Shown here in pieces: positions 28,925-37,195 of a stretch of DNA of 64,000 nt. Under the pieces are notes generated by a model. It did no database searches. It had not been told where the DNA came from and saw only the letters and a program-made list of their open reading frames with translations. Source of the stretch: Thalassotalea algicola (lineage in GTDB: Bacteria > Pseudomonadota > Gammaproteobacteria > Enterobacterales > Alteromonadaceae); NCBI RefSeq assembly GCF_012932965.1, contig NZ_JABBXH010000007.1:1-64000 (forward strand), written 5' to 3'. Within the stretch, counting starts at the first letter, position 1; every line of letters starts with the position of its first letter. A program made the position numbers and the translations under genes.

Positions 28925-29009
28925 AACTTTCCAAGGTAGAAGCTTGTTAAGTGACTTTGTTATACTCTCCCTTATAACTTCGCCCAATCCATTCGATTGG
29001 GCTTTTTTT
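28925..29009 (+). ncRNA. sRNA-like unit B of tandem array
   Basis: The -10-like box is TAAGAT (28913-28918), and CAGTAA (28890-28895) sits 17 bp upstream in the same context as unit A. The predicted RNA has a small 5' hairpin CAAG/CTTG (28932-28946), the same unpaired core as unit A, and the terminator GCCCAATC/GATTGGGC (28982-29002) plus seven T. The terminator stem differs from unit A by substitutions that preserve pairing. No coding potential is seen. Confidence 0.65.
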
Positions 29010-29107
29010 ATGCTCATATTTAACAATAAAATTGTGTAACACCACCAGTTACAAATTTGCACAAAAATTCAACATCAAAAAACACAAAAATTGGCTACAG
29101 TGTGTAC

Positions 29108-29186
29108 AGCTTTCCAGATAACCGCTGTGAAGTGATTTTTCTTTGTTTCATGAATTTTGCCCAACATTTTAGTTGGGCTTTTTTTT
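29108..29186 (+). ncRNA. sRNA-like unit C of tandem array (divergent core)
   Basis: A TACAGT box (29096-29101) has CATCAA at the -35 position, 17 bp upstream, within CAACATCAAAAAACAC, which resembles CAACAGTAAAAAACAC in units B and D. The terminator GCCCAAC/GTTGGGC (29159-29178) plus eight T equals that of unit A. The middle is different: after GTGAAGTGA it reads TTTTTCTTTGTTTCATGAAT instead of the CTCTCCC core. If expressed, this unit would have a different target set. Confidence 0.52.
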
Positions 29187-29280
29187 CCTAGCTTTTTCGC
29201 TAAATACCGCCCTTTTCACCATTACATATTAAAACACTTTATCAACAGTAAAAAACACTGCTCAGCGTTAAGATTAATTC

Positions 29281-29365
29281 AACTTTCCAAGGTAGAAGCT
29301 TGTTAAGTAACTTTGTTATACTCTCCCTTATAACTTTGCCCAATCTATTCGATTGGGCTTTTTTT
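29281..29365 (+). ncRNA. sRNA-like unit D of tandem array
   Basis: This is a near copy of unit B, including its promoter region: CAGTAA (29246-29251), a 17-bp spacer and TAAGAT (29269-29274). The core TTGTTATACTCTCCCTTAT is intact. The terminator GCCCAATC/GATTGGGC spans 29338-29358 and is followed by seven T. Confidence 0.65.
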
Positions 29366-29501
29366 ACCTTTAAAATTAATAAGTTAATAAAAAATCATTA
29401 AATAATCCTGCTAACTTTGAAATATAGGTCTACACTTAATAGTGCTTGGCATTGAAGCCTGTTGTAAGCGTAATGTAAAACTTCCTTGTTTCATGAAATA
29501 T

Positions 29502-29531
29502 CGGCCGCATAGCAGTGACGCTATGCGGCCG
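29502..29531 (+). other. Strong GC-rich hairpin upstream of the M2 peptidase gene
   Basis: CGGCCGCATAG (29502-29512) / CTATGCGGCCG (29521-29531) is a perfect 11-bp stem with an 8-nt loop in very AT-rich surroundings. No T-run follows. Just upstream, TTGTTTCATGAA repeats 12 nt of the divergent core of unit C. It may be a degenerate array member or a 5'-UTR structure. Confidence 0.6.
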
Positions 29532-29606
29532 AACCCTTTCTAGACTTTAAAAAAATATTCCCTGCTTTATACTGGCTATTCCTCCAAATAATAATAGTTA
29601 ATTTAT

Positions 29607-31445
29607 ATGTCCAATATTTTTAAAGTTACCGCTATTGCAGGTGCCCTTGCACTAGGCTTGAGCGGTTGTAATCAACAAGCTGAAACAACAACAAAAGATC
29701 AACCACAGGTGCAAGCACCACTGACTAGCCAAGATGCAGAAACTTTTTTAACAAACGTTGAAAATGAAATGAAGGCACTTAACATAGACGGCGCTCGTGC
29801 TGAATGGATCTACCAAAACTTCATCACAGAAGATACTGCAAAGTTATCATCTGAAGCTGCGCAAAAGTCTACTGAAGCAGGCGTAACATTCGCTATGGAA
29901 GCGGCTAAGTTTGATGACGTTGAAGTAACTGAAGATCAACGCAGAAAACTCAACATTCTTAAACAGAGCTTAGTCATTCCTGCACCGCAAGATAGCGAAA
30001 AATCGGCGGAACTTGCCAAGCTTGGTGCTGATATGGGCGGTATGTACGGTAAAGGCACATACACCACTAAAGCGGGCGAAAAGTTAAGTTTGGTTGCAAT
30101 GTCAGCCAAAATGGCTAGCTCGCGCGACTACGACGAATTACTTGAGTTATGGCAAGGATGGCGCACCGTAAGTCCAGATATGAAACCAATGTACGAGCGT
30201 CAAGTTGAACTTGCGAATGAAGGTGCACAAGGCCTTGGCTATAAAGATTTAGGTGCAATGTGGCGTTCAAACTACGATATGCCTGCTGACGAGTTTGCCA
30301 AAGAGTTAGATCGCTTATGGGGCCAAGTAAAACCATTATACGACGACTTGCATTGTTATGTTCGTGGTGAATTAGGTGAGAAATACGGCACAGACAAAGT
30401 ACCACAAGACGGGCCAATTCCAGCTCACTTGTTAGGTAATATGTGGGCTCAACAATGGGGTAATATTTATGATCTAGTTGCACCAGAAAATGCTGATCCT
30501 GGCTACGATGTTACTGAACAATTAGCCGCACATAACTATGATGAAATTAAAATGGTTAAAGGTGCTGAAACTTTCTTTACCTCGTTAGGGTTTGAAGCAC
30601 TGCCAGAGACATTCTGGACACGCTCATTATTTGTTAAGCCTGAAGATCGCGACGTGGTATGTCACGCATCAGCATGGAGCTTAGATGGTGCAGACGATAT
30701 CCGAATAAAAATGTGTATTCAAAAAACAGGTGAAGAATTCGCTACTATTCACCACGAATTAGGTCACAATTTCTATCAACGTGCCTACAAAAACCAACCT
30801 GTGTTTTATCAAAACTCTGCAAACGATGGCTTCCATGAAGCGATTGGTGACACCATAGCGTTATCAGTAACACCAAAATACTTAAAAGAAATTGGCTTAA
30901 TCGACACTATTCCTGACGAGTCAAAGGATATTGGCTTATTAATGAAAATGGCATTAGATAAAGTTGCCTTTATTCCATTCGGTTTATTAGTAGACCAATG
31001 GCGTTGGAAAGTATTCTCGGGCGAAGTAACGCCAGAGAACTACAACACAGCGTGGTGGGAATTACGTGAAAAATACCAAGGTGTTGCAGCGCCAGTTGAT
31101 CGCGCAGCAGACGCATTTGATCCAGGTGCCAAATATCACGTACCGGCAAATACACCTTATTCACGCTACTTCTTAGCTCATATTCAGCAATTTGAATTCC
31201 ATCGTGCACTTTGTGAAATTGCGGGCAATACTGAAGCGATTCACCGTTGCTCTATCTACAACAACAAAGATGCTGGTGCTAAATTAAACCAAATGCTTGA
31301 AATGGGCTCAAGCCAACCATGGCAACAAGCTTATAAAGTGGTAACAGGCAACGAACAAATGGACGCAACAGCTATCCTAGATTACTTTGCACCACTTCAC
31401 ACTTGGTTAAAAGAGAAAAATAAAGATCGCCAATGTGGTTTCTAA
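29607..31445 (+). CDS. M2 family peptidyl-dipeptidase (ACE-like), lipoprotein
   Basis: M2 peptidases remove dipeptides from peptide C-termini; human ACE is the type member. The precursor has a lipoprotein signal with lipobox LSGC (about residues 18-21), so the mature enzyme should be membrane-anchored in the periplasm. The zinc motif HELGH is at 383-387, followed by the third ligand Glu in GFHEAIGD. The 612-residue size equals one ACE catalytic domain. It stands alone behind the sRNA-like array and has its own terminator. Confidence 0.95.
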   Translation: MSNIFKVTAIAGALALGLSGCNQQAETTTKDQPQVQAPLTSQDAETFLTNVENEMKALNIDGARAEWIYQNFITEDTAKLSSEAAQKSTEAGVTFAMEAAKFDDVEVTEDQRRKLNILKQSLVIPAPQDSEKSAELAKLGADMGGMYGKGTYTTKAGEKLSLVAMSAKMASSRDYDELLELWQGWRTVSPDMKPMYERQVELANEGAQGLGYKDLGAMWRSNYDMPADEFAKELDRLWGQVKPLYDDLHCYVRGELGEKYGTDKVPQDGPIPAHLLGNMWAQQWGNIYDLVAPENADPGYDVTEQLAAHNYDEIKMVKGAETFFTSLGFEALPETFWTRSLFVKPEDRDVVCHASAWSLDGADDIRIKMCIQKTGEEFATIHHELGHNFYQRAYKNQPVFYQNSANDGFHEAIGDTIALSVTPKYLKEIGLIDTIPDESKDIGLLMKMALDKVAFIPFGLLVDQWRWKVFSGEVTPENYNTAWWELREKYQGVAAPVDRAADAFDPGAKYHVPANTPYSRYFLAHIQQFEFHRALCEIAGNTEAIHRCSIYNNKDAGAKLNQMLEMGSSQPWQQAYKVVTGNEQMDATAILDYFAPLHTWLKEKNKDRQCGF

Positions 31446-31463
31446 CCATCAATTTTTATAATA

Positions 31464-31494
31464 AAAAAACGCTCCATTAATGGGGCGTTTTTTT
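31464..31494 (+). terminator. Terminator after the M2 peptidase gene
   Basis: ACGCTCCAT / ATGGGGCGT, a 9-bp stem with one wobble pair and a 2-nt nominal loop, is followed by a T-run. Confidence 0.9.
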
Positions 31495-31542
31495 ATCCAC
31501 ATTCTATAATTATTGGTAACGGCATCTATTGTAAAATAAACT

Positions 31543-32424
31543 ATGAGCAAAGGAATGAAGTCACTCTATGCGTTGCTGCTAATTCTACTTGTTCATACCC
31601 CAGCTATCGCTAACGAAAAAGAAAACAATACCTTATTCATTGTTGGCTCAACATCAATAGGTAAGCTAGTTGAAGTAACGCAAGCACCTTTTTTAGCACA
31701 ATCAGGTATTAAGTTACTTGTGCGCCCTATTGGTTCAGACAAAGGCGTAGTTTCTATTGCAGAAGGCGTATCAGATTTAGGTATTGTTTCACGTTATTTA
31801 ACCCCTAAAGAGGTAAACAAATGGCCAGAATTATCGCAAATCACATTTGGTCAAGACGCCATTGTATTCCTCGCTAATAAAGCAAGTGAACTTACTAACC
31901 TTAGCTCGACACAAGTCGTTAATATGTATACTAATCAACGCCAAGGAGATATCAGTTTATTTAGCAAAGGAAAAAGACATGGCACACATCAATCATTTTT
32001 AGATTTTTTTGAATTAGAAAGTATGCCAGCCCCACTAAACAATAATAAACTGGTTTTTAAAAAGCGCGGTATTAATCAATTATATGGCCAAGTAAAAGCC
32101 AAAATGTACAACAAGATAAACCAAGCGGTAGCTAATATTTCTCGTACACCTAATAGTAAGACTTTCGAATCATTAGGTGCTTTTAAAATATATAGTCAAA
32201 CGGGTAATGTCGACAATGTGAAAGTGTTAAGCCTCGACGGGCAACTTCCGATCATTAATGACAAACTAAACCCCAAATACCAATTTAAACGACCATTAAA
32301 TATCATTATTGCATCGCGAGTTTCAGTCAACGCACAGCAGTATATTAACTACTTGCTTAGCGACTCGGGACAGTCATTATTGAAAAAGCACTACTTTCTG
32401 CCATTGAAATTAACCACCGACTAG
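31543..32424 (+). CDS. Periplasmic substrate-binding protein of the phosphate-binding (PstS-like) type
   Basis: A signal peptide (to about residue 24, AIA) is followed by a type II periplasmic-binding fold with PstS-like motifs: VGSTSIGKLVE (ligand loop), ADLGI-like SDLGIVSRYLTPKE, and the late INYLLSDSGQSLLKKHYFLPL typical of PstS-like C-termini. It has no adjacent permease or ATPase genes, so it may sense or scavenge rather than feed a transporter encoded here. The start is the first ATG; another ATG four codons in is possible. The ligand is inferred. Confidence 0.8.
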   Translation: MSKGMKSLYALLLILLVHTPAIANEKENNTLFIVGSTSIGKLVEVTQAPFLAQSGIKLLVRPIGSDKGVVSIAEGVSDLGIVSRYLTPKEVNKWPELSQITFGQDAIVFLANKASELTNLSSTQVVNMYTNQRQGDISLFSKGKRHGTHQSFLDFFELESMPAPLNNNKLVFKKRGINQLYGQVKAKMYNKINQAVANISRTPNSKTFESLGAFKIYSQTGNVDNVKVLSLDGQLPIINDKLNPKYQFKRPLNIIIASRVSVNAQQYINYLLSDSGQSLLKKHYFLPLKLTTD

Positions 32425-32448
32425 ACTAGGGTAATCGATTAAAAATAA

Positions 32449-32487
32449 AGTCTACTCATATGTTTATGATTAGTAAATTTGTAGACT
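32449..32487. repeat. Inverted repeat upstream of the first TPR-GGDEF gene
   Basis: AGTCTAC (32449-32455) and GTAGACT (32481-32487) form a perfect 7-bp dyad with a 25-nt spacer in the 88-bp gap before the GGDEF gene. It could be an operator or a weak RNA stem. Confidence 0.35.
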
Positions 32488-32512
32488 CAAACCAACTTTA
32501 AGCGATTTAAAT

Positions 32513-34336
32513 TTGATAAGTAGTTCCATTCTTTCACGCTTCATTATTAAGTTTTTTGAATATATGTTAGTGGTAATATTCACCTTTACATATGCTCATG
32601 CCCAAGAAATTTCGACCGAAATTAATAATGCTCAAGACAATGAAACTGAATCAAGTATTGATATTACTCGAGACAATGTAGAGCAACAGCTCATTTACGC
32701 CAACTCAATTAGAACAAGTTCGCCACAAGCGCATAATGCGCTATTAGCCAAGCTTATTGCTAGCAAATCAATGATGAACCAAGCGCAACAGCATTTGTTA
32801 CGTTTGTTAATAGCCTATAAACACACTTATGACGGGAAATACAATGAAGCGATAAAAGCTCTAGAAAAACTAATTGCAGAAAAACCTAAAGAACATACGT
32901 TAGCTCGTTCACACGGTTTATTGGTAAACGTTTCATTAATAAATAAAAATTGGCTGTTAGGGTTTAAACACCTAGCTATTTTAAAAGATATTTCGTCCCG
33001 CACATCTAATAAAGAAACATTAGAGCGATATACATCCTTGTCTGTCATGTTTTACAGGGCAATCGGACAGTATGAAATAGCGCTTGATTTAGCGAGCGAA
33101 GGATTAAAACATACGATAACGTTGCGAGATAAATGCTTTTTAACAAGTGATATTGTTAACTCATTGTTAGCACTTAATAAAATATCAACTCTCGACATTG
33201 CAATTCAAGAAGTCACTTCACTTTGCGATAGTATTAAAGAGCATATAGTATCTGGCTTAGTTCGAACCAAAGTGGCGAATAAATATATAGAAAATGGAGA
33301 AGCGACTGAAGCAATTAGCTTTTTATTGCCCTACGAGCAAATTGTAGAGCAAACTTTATATCCGAGGCTTATTTCTGAATACAACTACATGCTAGCGAAA
33401 GCCTATTGGTCAAATAAGCAATACAAAAAAAGCGAGCAATTTGCGCGAAAAGCCTACCAAGTAGGTAGGGACATTATTACAAGCCATCCAATGGTCGACA
33501 CCCTAAAACTACTTTATCAATTAGAGAAATTAAAAGGTAATAGCGCTTCAGCACTTAACTATTTAGAAGAATATATTAAAGCCGACAAAGCTTACTTAAC
33601 CGAAGCTACTGCCAAGGCTCAAGCCATTCAAATTGTTACCGAAAAAACAGCCCAAAAAGAAGCCGAAATAAAGCGCCTCAATCAGCAAAACATCGAACTA
33701 AATACTCAAAAACAACTAGCGAGAGCTAAAGCAGAAAATTCAACTTTATTGGTAACTCTATTAGTTGTTATCTCCATTGCCGCAATTTCTTGGGTATTTT
33801 TCACATTAAAATCTAAAAAGCGATTAAAAGCCTTAGCTGAAAAAGATGCGTTAACCGGTATATTTAACCGCGGAAAGTTAGTTATATCCGCAGAAGAATT
33901 ACTTAAATACTCGCTCAACACCAAACAGCCAGTAAGCTGTATTATGTTTGACCTAGATTTATTTAAGTCAATCAACGACCAATATGGCCATTTAGCTGGT
34001 GATAAAGCGTTACAACAAACGGCGCAGATTATAAGTACCATTTTAAGAAAAGCAGATATATTCGCTCGATTAGGAGGTGAAGAGTTTTGCATTATCTTAC
34101 CGCAATGTAACAGCCAAGCAGCTATGATGATTGCAGAAAAATGCCGAGATGAAATAGCGCAACAAATTTGCCAAACTGATGAACAGCAATTTAGCTTTAC
34201 GGCTAGTTTTGGAGTAACTACCAGTTATTTGTCAGGTTATGATATTAATAGAATGATTGCCGATTCTGACACCGCCATGTATCAATCAAAAGAGCATGGC
34301 CGTAACCAAGTCACTCTATTTTCCAATGAAACATAA
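32513..34336 (+). CDS. TPR-containing membrane diguanylate cyclase, copy 1
   Basis: This protein is predicted to make c-di-GMP in the cytoplasm under control of a periplasmic TPR-like sensor region. It has a signal/TM segment (about residues 1-30), helical TPR repeats that start with SIRTSSPQ, a coiled coil, a transmembrane helix (about 400-425) and a GGDEF domain. The active-site motif GGEEF is at 521-525, and the inhibitory I-site RKAD lies five residues before it. The listed start is TTG; an ATG at 32564 is an alternative that keeps a signal peptide. It is the closest upstream neighbour of the borosin region, and its last 11 bases overlap the next gene. Confidence 0.9.
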   Translation: MISSSILSRFIIKFFEYMLVVIFTFTYAHAQEISTEINNAQDNETESSIDITRDNVEQQLIYANSIRTSSPQAHNALLAKLIASKSMMNQAQQHLLRLLIAYKHTYDGKYNEAIKALEKLIAEKPKEHTLARSHGLLVNVSLINKNWLLGFKHLAILKDISSRTSNKETLERYTSLSVMFYRAIGQYEIALDLASEGLKHTITLRDKCFLTSDIVNSLLALNKISTLDIAIQEVTSLCDSIKEHIVSGLVRTKVANKYIENGEATEAISFLLPYEQIVEQTLYPRLISEYNYMLAKAYWSNKQYKKSEQFARKAYQVGRDIITSHPMVDTLKLLYQLEKLKGNSASALNYLEEYIKADKAYLTEATAKAQAIQIVTEKTAQKEAEIKRLNQQNIELNTQKQLARAKAENSTLLVTLLVVISIAAISWVFFTLKSKKRLKALAEKDALTGIFNRGKLVISAEELLKYSLNTKQPVSCIMFDLDLFKSINDQYGHLAGDKALQQTAQIISTILRKADIFARLGGEEFCIILPQCNSQAAMMIAEKCRDEIAQQICQTDEQQFSFTASFGVTTSYLSGYDINRMIADSDTAMYQSKEHGRNQVTLFSNET

Positions 34337-35696
34337 AAATCACATTAGCAATGTCTATAACAAACTCAGTAAAGAAACAAAATCGTCAATGAACGCCATA
34401 CCTTTAGCTTTAACCAATGTATATGCCAAAGGAGACTATACCGCTTGCCTTTATCTAGGTAGCGAACAATCTCCTGTTAATTTAATTATAGATACCGGCA
34501 GTAGCACGCTAGTGGTTGAACCTTCTGCTTATCAGCCAGATAAAGATAAAACATTAGTGGCAACACCAGCTGTGCAAGAGGTTAATTATGGTATTGGCGG
34601 CTGGGCAGGTGCAGTAATTCATAGCCAATTGCATTTTTTAGATCACAACCACGACCCAAATGAGCAAACCAAAGTAGCCGATACGTCCATTGCAATTGTA
34701 GAGGCAGAACCAAGCAGCACATTTGGCCAGGCAGACGGCATTTTAGGTATGGCTTATCATCACCTGAACAAAAGCTTTGATCTAAGTGACTACTTCCACA
34801 ATGCGGACTTGTCATCAGATAATAGCTACCCTTGGCCATTTAATATCAGCAGCGATGTAACTCCTGAAAACCCACCCAATTTTGTTGATTTGCGAGCGTT
34901 TAAATCATTTCTCTGGAAATACCCTGAACATGATATTAAGCCCTTGTTTACGCAAATCGCAGAGCAACATATCGTTGAAAATCGCTTTAGTTTTTATGGC
35001 AAACGTTCAAGCGTAAATGTAGAAGCACCAGGTATAAACGCCATTACCAACAAGCCCGAAGAACTTACGACATTACAGCAAGATCCACTTAATCAAGGGC
35101 AGCTTATTTTAGGCGGAGGTGAAGCACAAACGCACCTTTACCAAGGCGAATTTCAATACATTAAAGTACTGCACGACGTTTATTACAATGTTGAGTTGCT
35201 ATCACTACAAGTAGGCGACAACCCTCCGATTACCGCTGCGCCGTTGGCGGAAAAAGACATACACAACTACTTTACCAATGCCATAGTTGATACAGGTGCC
35301 AGTCTTACTGTATTAACACACGAGCTATATGAACAAGTTATCGAGCAACTTTCCAAGGTTAATCCTGAATACTCAAAATTGCTCGCCTCGTTTACTGATG
35401 TAAAAGCGCAATATAAAGGTATAGATGCCAGCCAACTCGACTTAAGCCAATGGCCAGATATTACCTTTAGCTTTACTGGTGAAAATGGCGAGCCTGTCTC
35501 CCTCACCTGCCCACCAACACACTACTGGCAAACCAATACGCCAGAACAAGGCAAAGCTTGTTTTAAACTGTTAAGCCAGTTGCCAAACTGGCCTAATCAA
35601 ACGCTAGTTGGCCTACCGCTGATTACGAATTACTACACAGTGTTTGATCGTACAGTAGCAGATACAGGAGTGATTAGTTTTGCCAAGCAACGTTAG
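34326..35696 (+). CDS. Pepsin-like (A1 family) aspartic protease, bacterial type
   Basis: The two lobes each carry a catalytic aspartate: Asp56 in IIDTGSSTLVV and Asp322 in AIVDTGASLTVLT. Each is followed by a hydrophobic-Gly element typical of A1 enzymes (DGILGMAYHH in the first lobe). Bacterial pepsin homologs such as the shewasins are known but uncommon, and like them this one has no signal peptide, suggesting a cytosolic enzyme. The start is uncertain: the ATG at 34326 overlaps the upstream stop, while the ATG at 34389 begins just before the fold. The next gene overlaps its end by 17 nt. Its position beside a RiPP cassette makes it a candidate precursor-processing protease (inference). 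Confidence 0.9.
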   Translation: MKHKNHISNVYNKLSKETKSSMNAIPLALTNVYAKGDYTACLYLGSEQSPVNLIIDTGSSTLVVEPSAYQPDKDKTLVATPAVQEVNYGIGGWAGAVIHSQLHFLDHNHDPNEQTKVADTSIAIVEAEPSSTFGQADGILGMAYHHLNKSFDLSDYFHNADLSSDNSYPWPFNISSDVTPENPPNFVDLRAFKSFLWKYPEHDIKPLFTQIAEQHIVENRFSFYGKRSSVNVEAPGINAITNKPEELTTLQQDPLNQGQLILGGGEAQTHLYQGEFQYIKVLHDVYYNVELLSLQVGDNPPITAAPLAEKDIHNYFTNAIVDTGASLTVLTHELYEQVIEQLSKVNPEYSKLLASFTDVKAQYKGIDASQLDLSQWPDITFSFTGENGEPVSLTCPPTHYWQTNTPEQGKACFKLLSQLPNWPNQTLVGLPLITNYYTVFDRTVADTGVISFAKQR

Positions 35697-36291
35697 CCAT
35701 TTCACTCCTCCAAGTCTGGAATTCGAGACACGTAGAGTTAAATTTGAGTTGTTATCAGAAGATGAAAGCGCATTTTATGTTTCCCTCTATTGCGATCCAA
35801 AAATAATGCGCTTAATTGGCTCTCCACTGTCCTCAACTACTGCTAACAAAGCGTTTACAGCCACCTTAAAGGCAAATAAAAAACCTTTCGGAGAGAAATC
35901 ACACATGAAAGTGTGGGTTGCCAAATGTAAAGAAAGTAGTTCCCCATTAGGGATTGTTTCTTTAAATTGGTTGGCAATTGAATTTCAGGAAAAAGATAAA
36001 GAAAAGCATGTAATTGCACCAAATGATAACGAGCCAGAAATAGGCATTATTTTATCTAGACAAGCACACGGCAAGCAGTTAGCTGAAGAGGCCATAACTG
36101 GCCTACTTTCATTCGGTTTTTCGCAATTAAAAATACCTAAATTTCACACGTTTTATCAGCAAAAAAACATTGCTGTACGTAGGTTTGTAAAGAAATTAGG
36201 TTTTGAATTTAGCGAAGTACTTTCACCATTTAAGGCTAACACAACCTATCAATATATTACGCCCACTACCTTTAAACCATTTGTCAGATAA
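35680..36291 (+). CDS. GNAT family N-acetyltransferase (RimJ/RimL-like)
   Basis: The fold elements of GNAT enzymes are visible: an N-terminal RRVKFELLSEDE strand-helix, PEIGIILSRQAHGKQLAEEA as the acetyl-CoA pyrophosphate loop (the usual R/Q-x-x-G-x-G/A is replaced by R-Q-A-H-G-K), and KFHTFYQQKNIAVRRFVKKLGFE at the end. These match the RimJ/RimL-type subgroup that acetylates protein N-termini or small molecules. The gene overlaps the pepsin-like gene by 17 nt and precedes the borosin methyltransferase by 62 nt. The substrate is unknown; a role in modifying the RiPP is a guess. Confidence 0.88.
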   Translation: MPSNVSHFTPPSLEFETRRVKFELLSEDESAFYVSLYCDPKIMRLIGSPLSSTTANKAFTATLKANKKPFGEKSHMKVWVAKCKESSSPLGIVSLNWLAIEFQEKDKEKHVIAPNDNEPEIGIILSRQAHGKQLAEEAITGLLSFGFSQLKIPKFHTFYQQKNIAVRRFVKKLGFEFSEVLSPFKANTTYQYITPTTFKPFVR

Positions 36292-36353
36292 ATTTGCTGA
36301 ATCAAATTAATAAATAAGGTATAAATACGTTAAACGAAAACAATAAATAGTTT

Positions 36354-37166
36354 ATGTCTGGTAGTTTAGTTTGTGTCGGCCTAGGAATGAAGTTAGGCGC
36401 ACATATTTCCCCTATTTCCAAAAGTCATATCGAGCAAGCCGACGTAGTGTTCTCACTTGCGTCAAACGGTGTAATTGAGCAATGGGTTGATGAAATGAAC
36501 CCAAACGTAATCAGTCTTCAGCCATATTATCAAGAAGGTAAATCTCGAAACATTACCTACAAAGAGATGATTGACGCCATTTTGCAGGAAGTTAAAGCAG
36601 GAAAAAAAGTGGTTGGCGCTTTTTATGGTCACCCTGGAGTGTTTGCATTTGTCCCTCATAAGGCAATAGAGATAGCACAAAACGAAGGCTTTAATGCTTA
36701 TATGGAGCCGGGAATTTCAGCTGAAGATTGCCTATTTGCTGATTTAGCCATTGATCCAGGAAAATACGGCTATCAACAGTATGAAACGAGTCAATTTATG
36801 TTTTACCAAAGATTGATTGATCCCTCTGCCTACCTTGTACTTTGGCAAGTTGGAGTAGCTGGCGATCGCTCTTTAGAGAAACATAATACAGGTTCAGCCC
36901 ATCGCCAAATCTTAGTAGAGTTGCTTTTAAATACATATCCTGCAGATCACAAAGTCATACTATATCAGGCGAAAGTACTACCAACCGATAAAATAAGAAG
37001 TGATGAAATTTTACTTAAGGATATAGTATCTGCCGATTTATTTATGCATACTACATTAGTAATTCCGCCAAGTGAAAAAATGAAACCAAACAATAAGATA
37101 TTGGCAGAATTAGAAAGACTTGAAGAACAGAATAATTATGCCCCGCATTTAAAAGTTATCAAATAA
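36354..37166 (+). CDS. Borosin-type peptide backbone alpha-N-methyltransferase (SonM-like, split pathway)
   Basis: The protein belongs to the tetrapyrrole-methylase fold of SAM-dependent enzymes. It strongly resembles, from memory, SonM of Shewanella oneidensis, which methylates backbone amides of the peptide SonA. Shared features are the start GSLVCVG, the segment AGKKVVGAFYGHPGVFAFV (SAM loop, about 82-100), MEPGISAEDCLFADLAIDPG (about 117-136) and ETSQFMFY. Candidate catalytic residues equivalent to the Tyr/Arg/Tyr of SonM are Tyr58, Arg65 and Tyr69. It lacks motifs of uroporphyrinogen or precorrin methylases. The candidate precursor gene follows after 29 nt. The two are separate genes, unlike the fused fungal omphalotin enzyme. 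Confidence 0.9.
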   Translation: MSGSLVCVGLGMKLGAHISPISKSHIEQADVVFSLASNGVIEQWVDEMNPNVISLQPYYQEGKSRNITYKEMIDAILQEVKAGKKVVGAFYGHPGVFAFVPHKAIEIAQNEGFNAYMEPGISAEDCLFADLAIDPGKYGYQQYETSQFMFYQRLIDPSAYLVLWQVGVAGDRSLEKHNTGSAHRQILVELLLNTYPADHKVILYQAKVLPTDKIRSDEILLKDIVSADLFMHTTLVIPPSEKMKPNNKILAELERLEEQNNYAPHLKVIK

Positions 37167-37195
37167 TAATTTATAAACCAAAGGAAGCAATAAGT

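Larger units (their letters stand above)
28800..29365. repeat. Tandem duplication within the sRNA array (blocks 28800-29009 and 29156-29365)
   Basis: Two blocks of about 210 bp, offset by 356 bp, are clearly homologous. Each runs from the terminator of one unit (A or C) through a shared CACCATTACATATT spacer to the terminator of the next (B or D). The B and D portions are nearly identical, differing at scattered bases. Confidence 0.85.

Noticed and set aside
28700-29366. CRISPR-like or integron attC-like array
   Set aside because: The repeats are about 180 bp apart with no short identical repeats or unique 30-bp spacers, each unit ends in a T-run terminator, and there are no cas or integrase genes.
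29502-29531. Insertion-sequence end or mobile-element inverted repeat
   Set aside because: There is no transposase, no second copy of the stem in the window and no flanking target duplication.
36354-37166. Cobalamin, siroheme or RsmI-type methyltransferase
   Set aside because: The general fold is shared, but the sequence follows SonM in its start and SAM loop, there are no tetrapyrrole genes nearby, and a borosin-type precursor follows directly.
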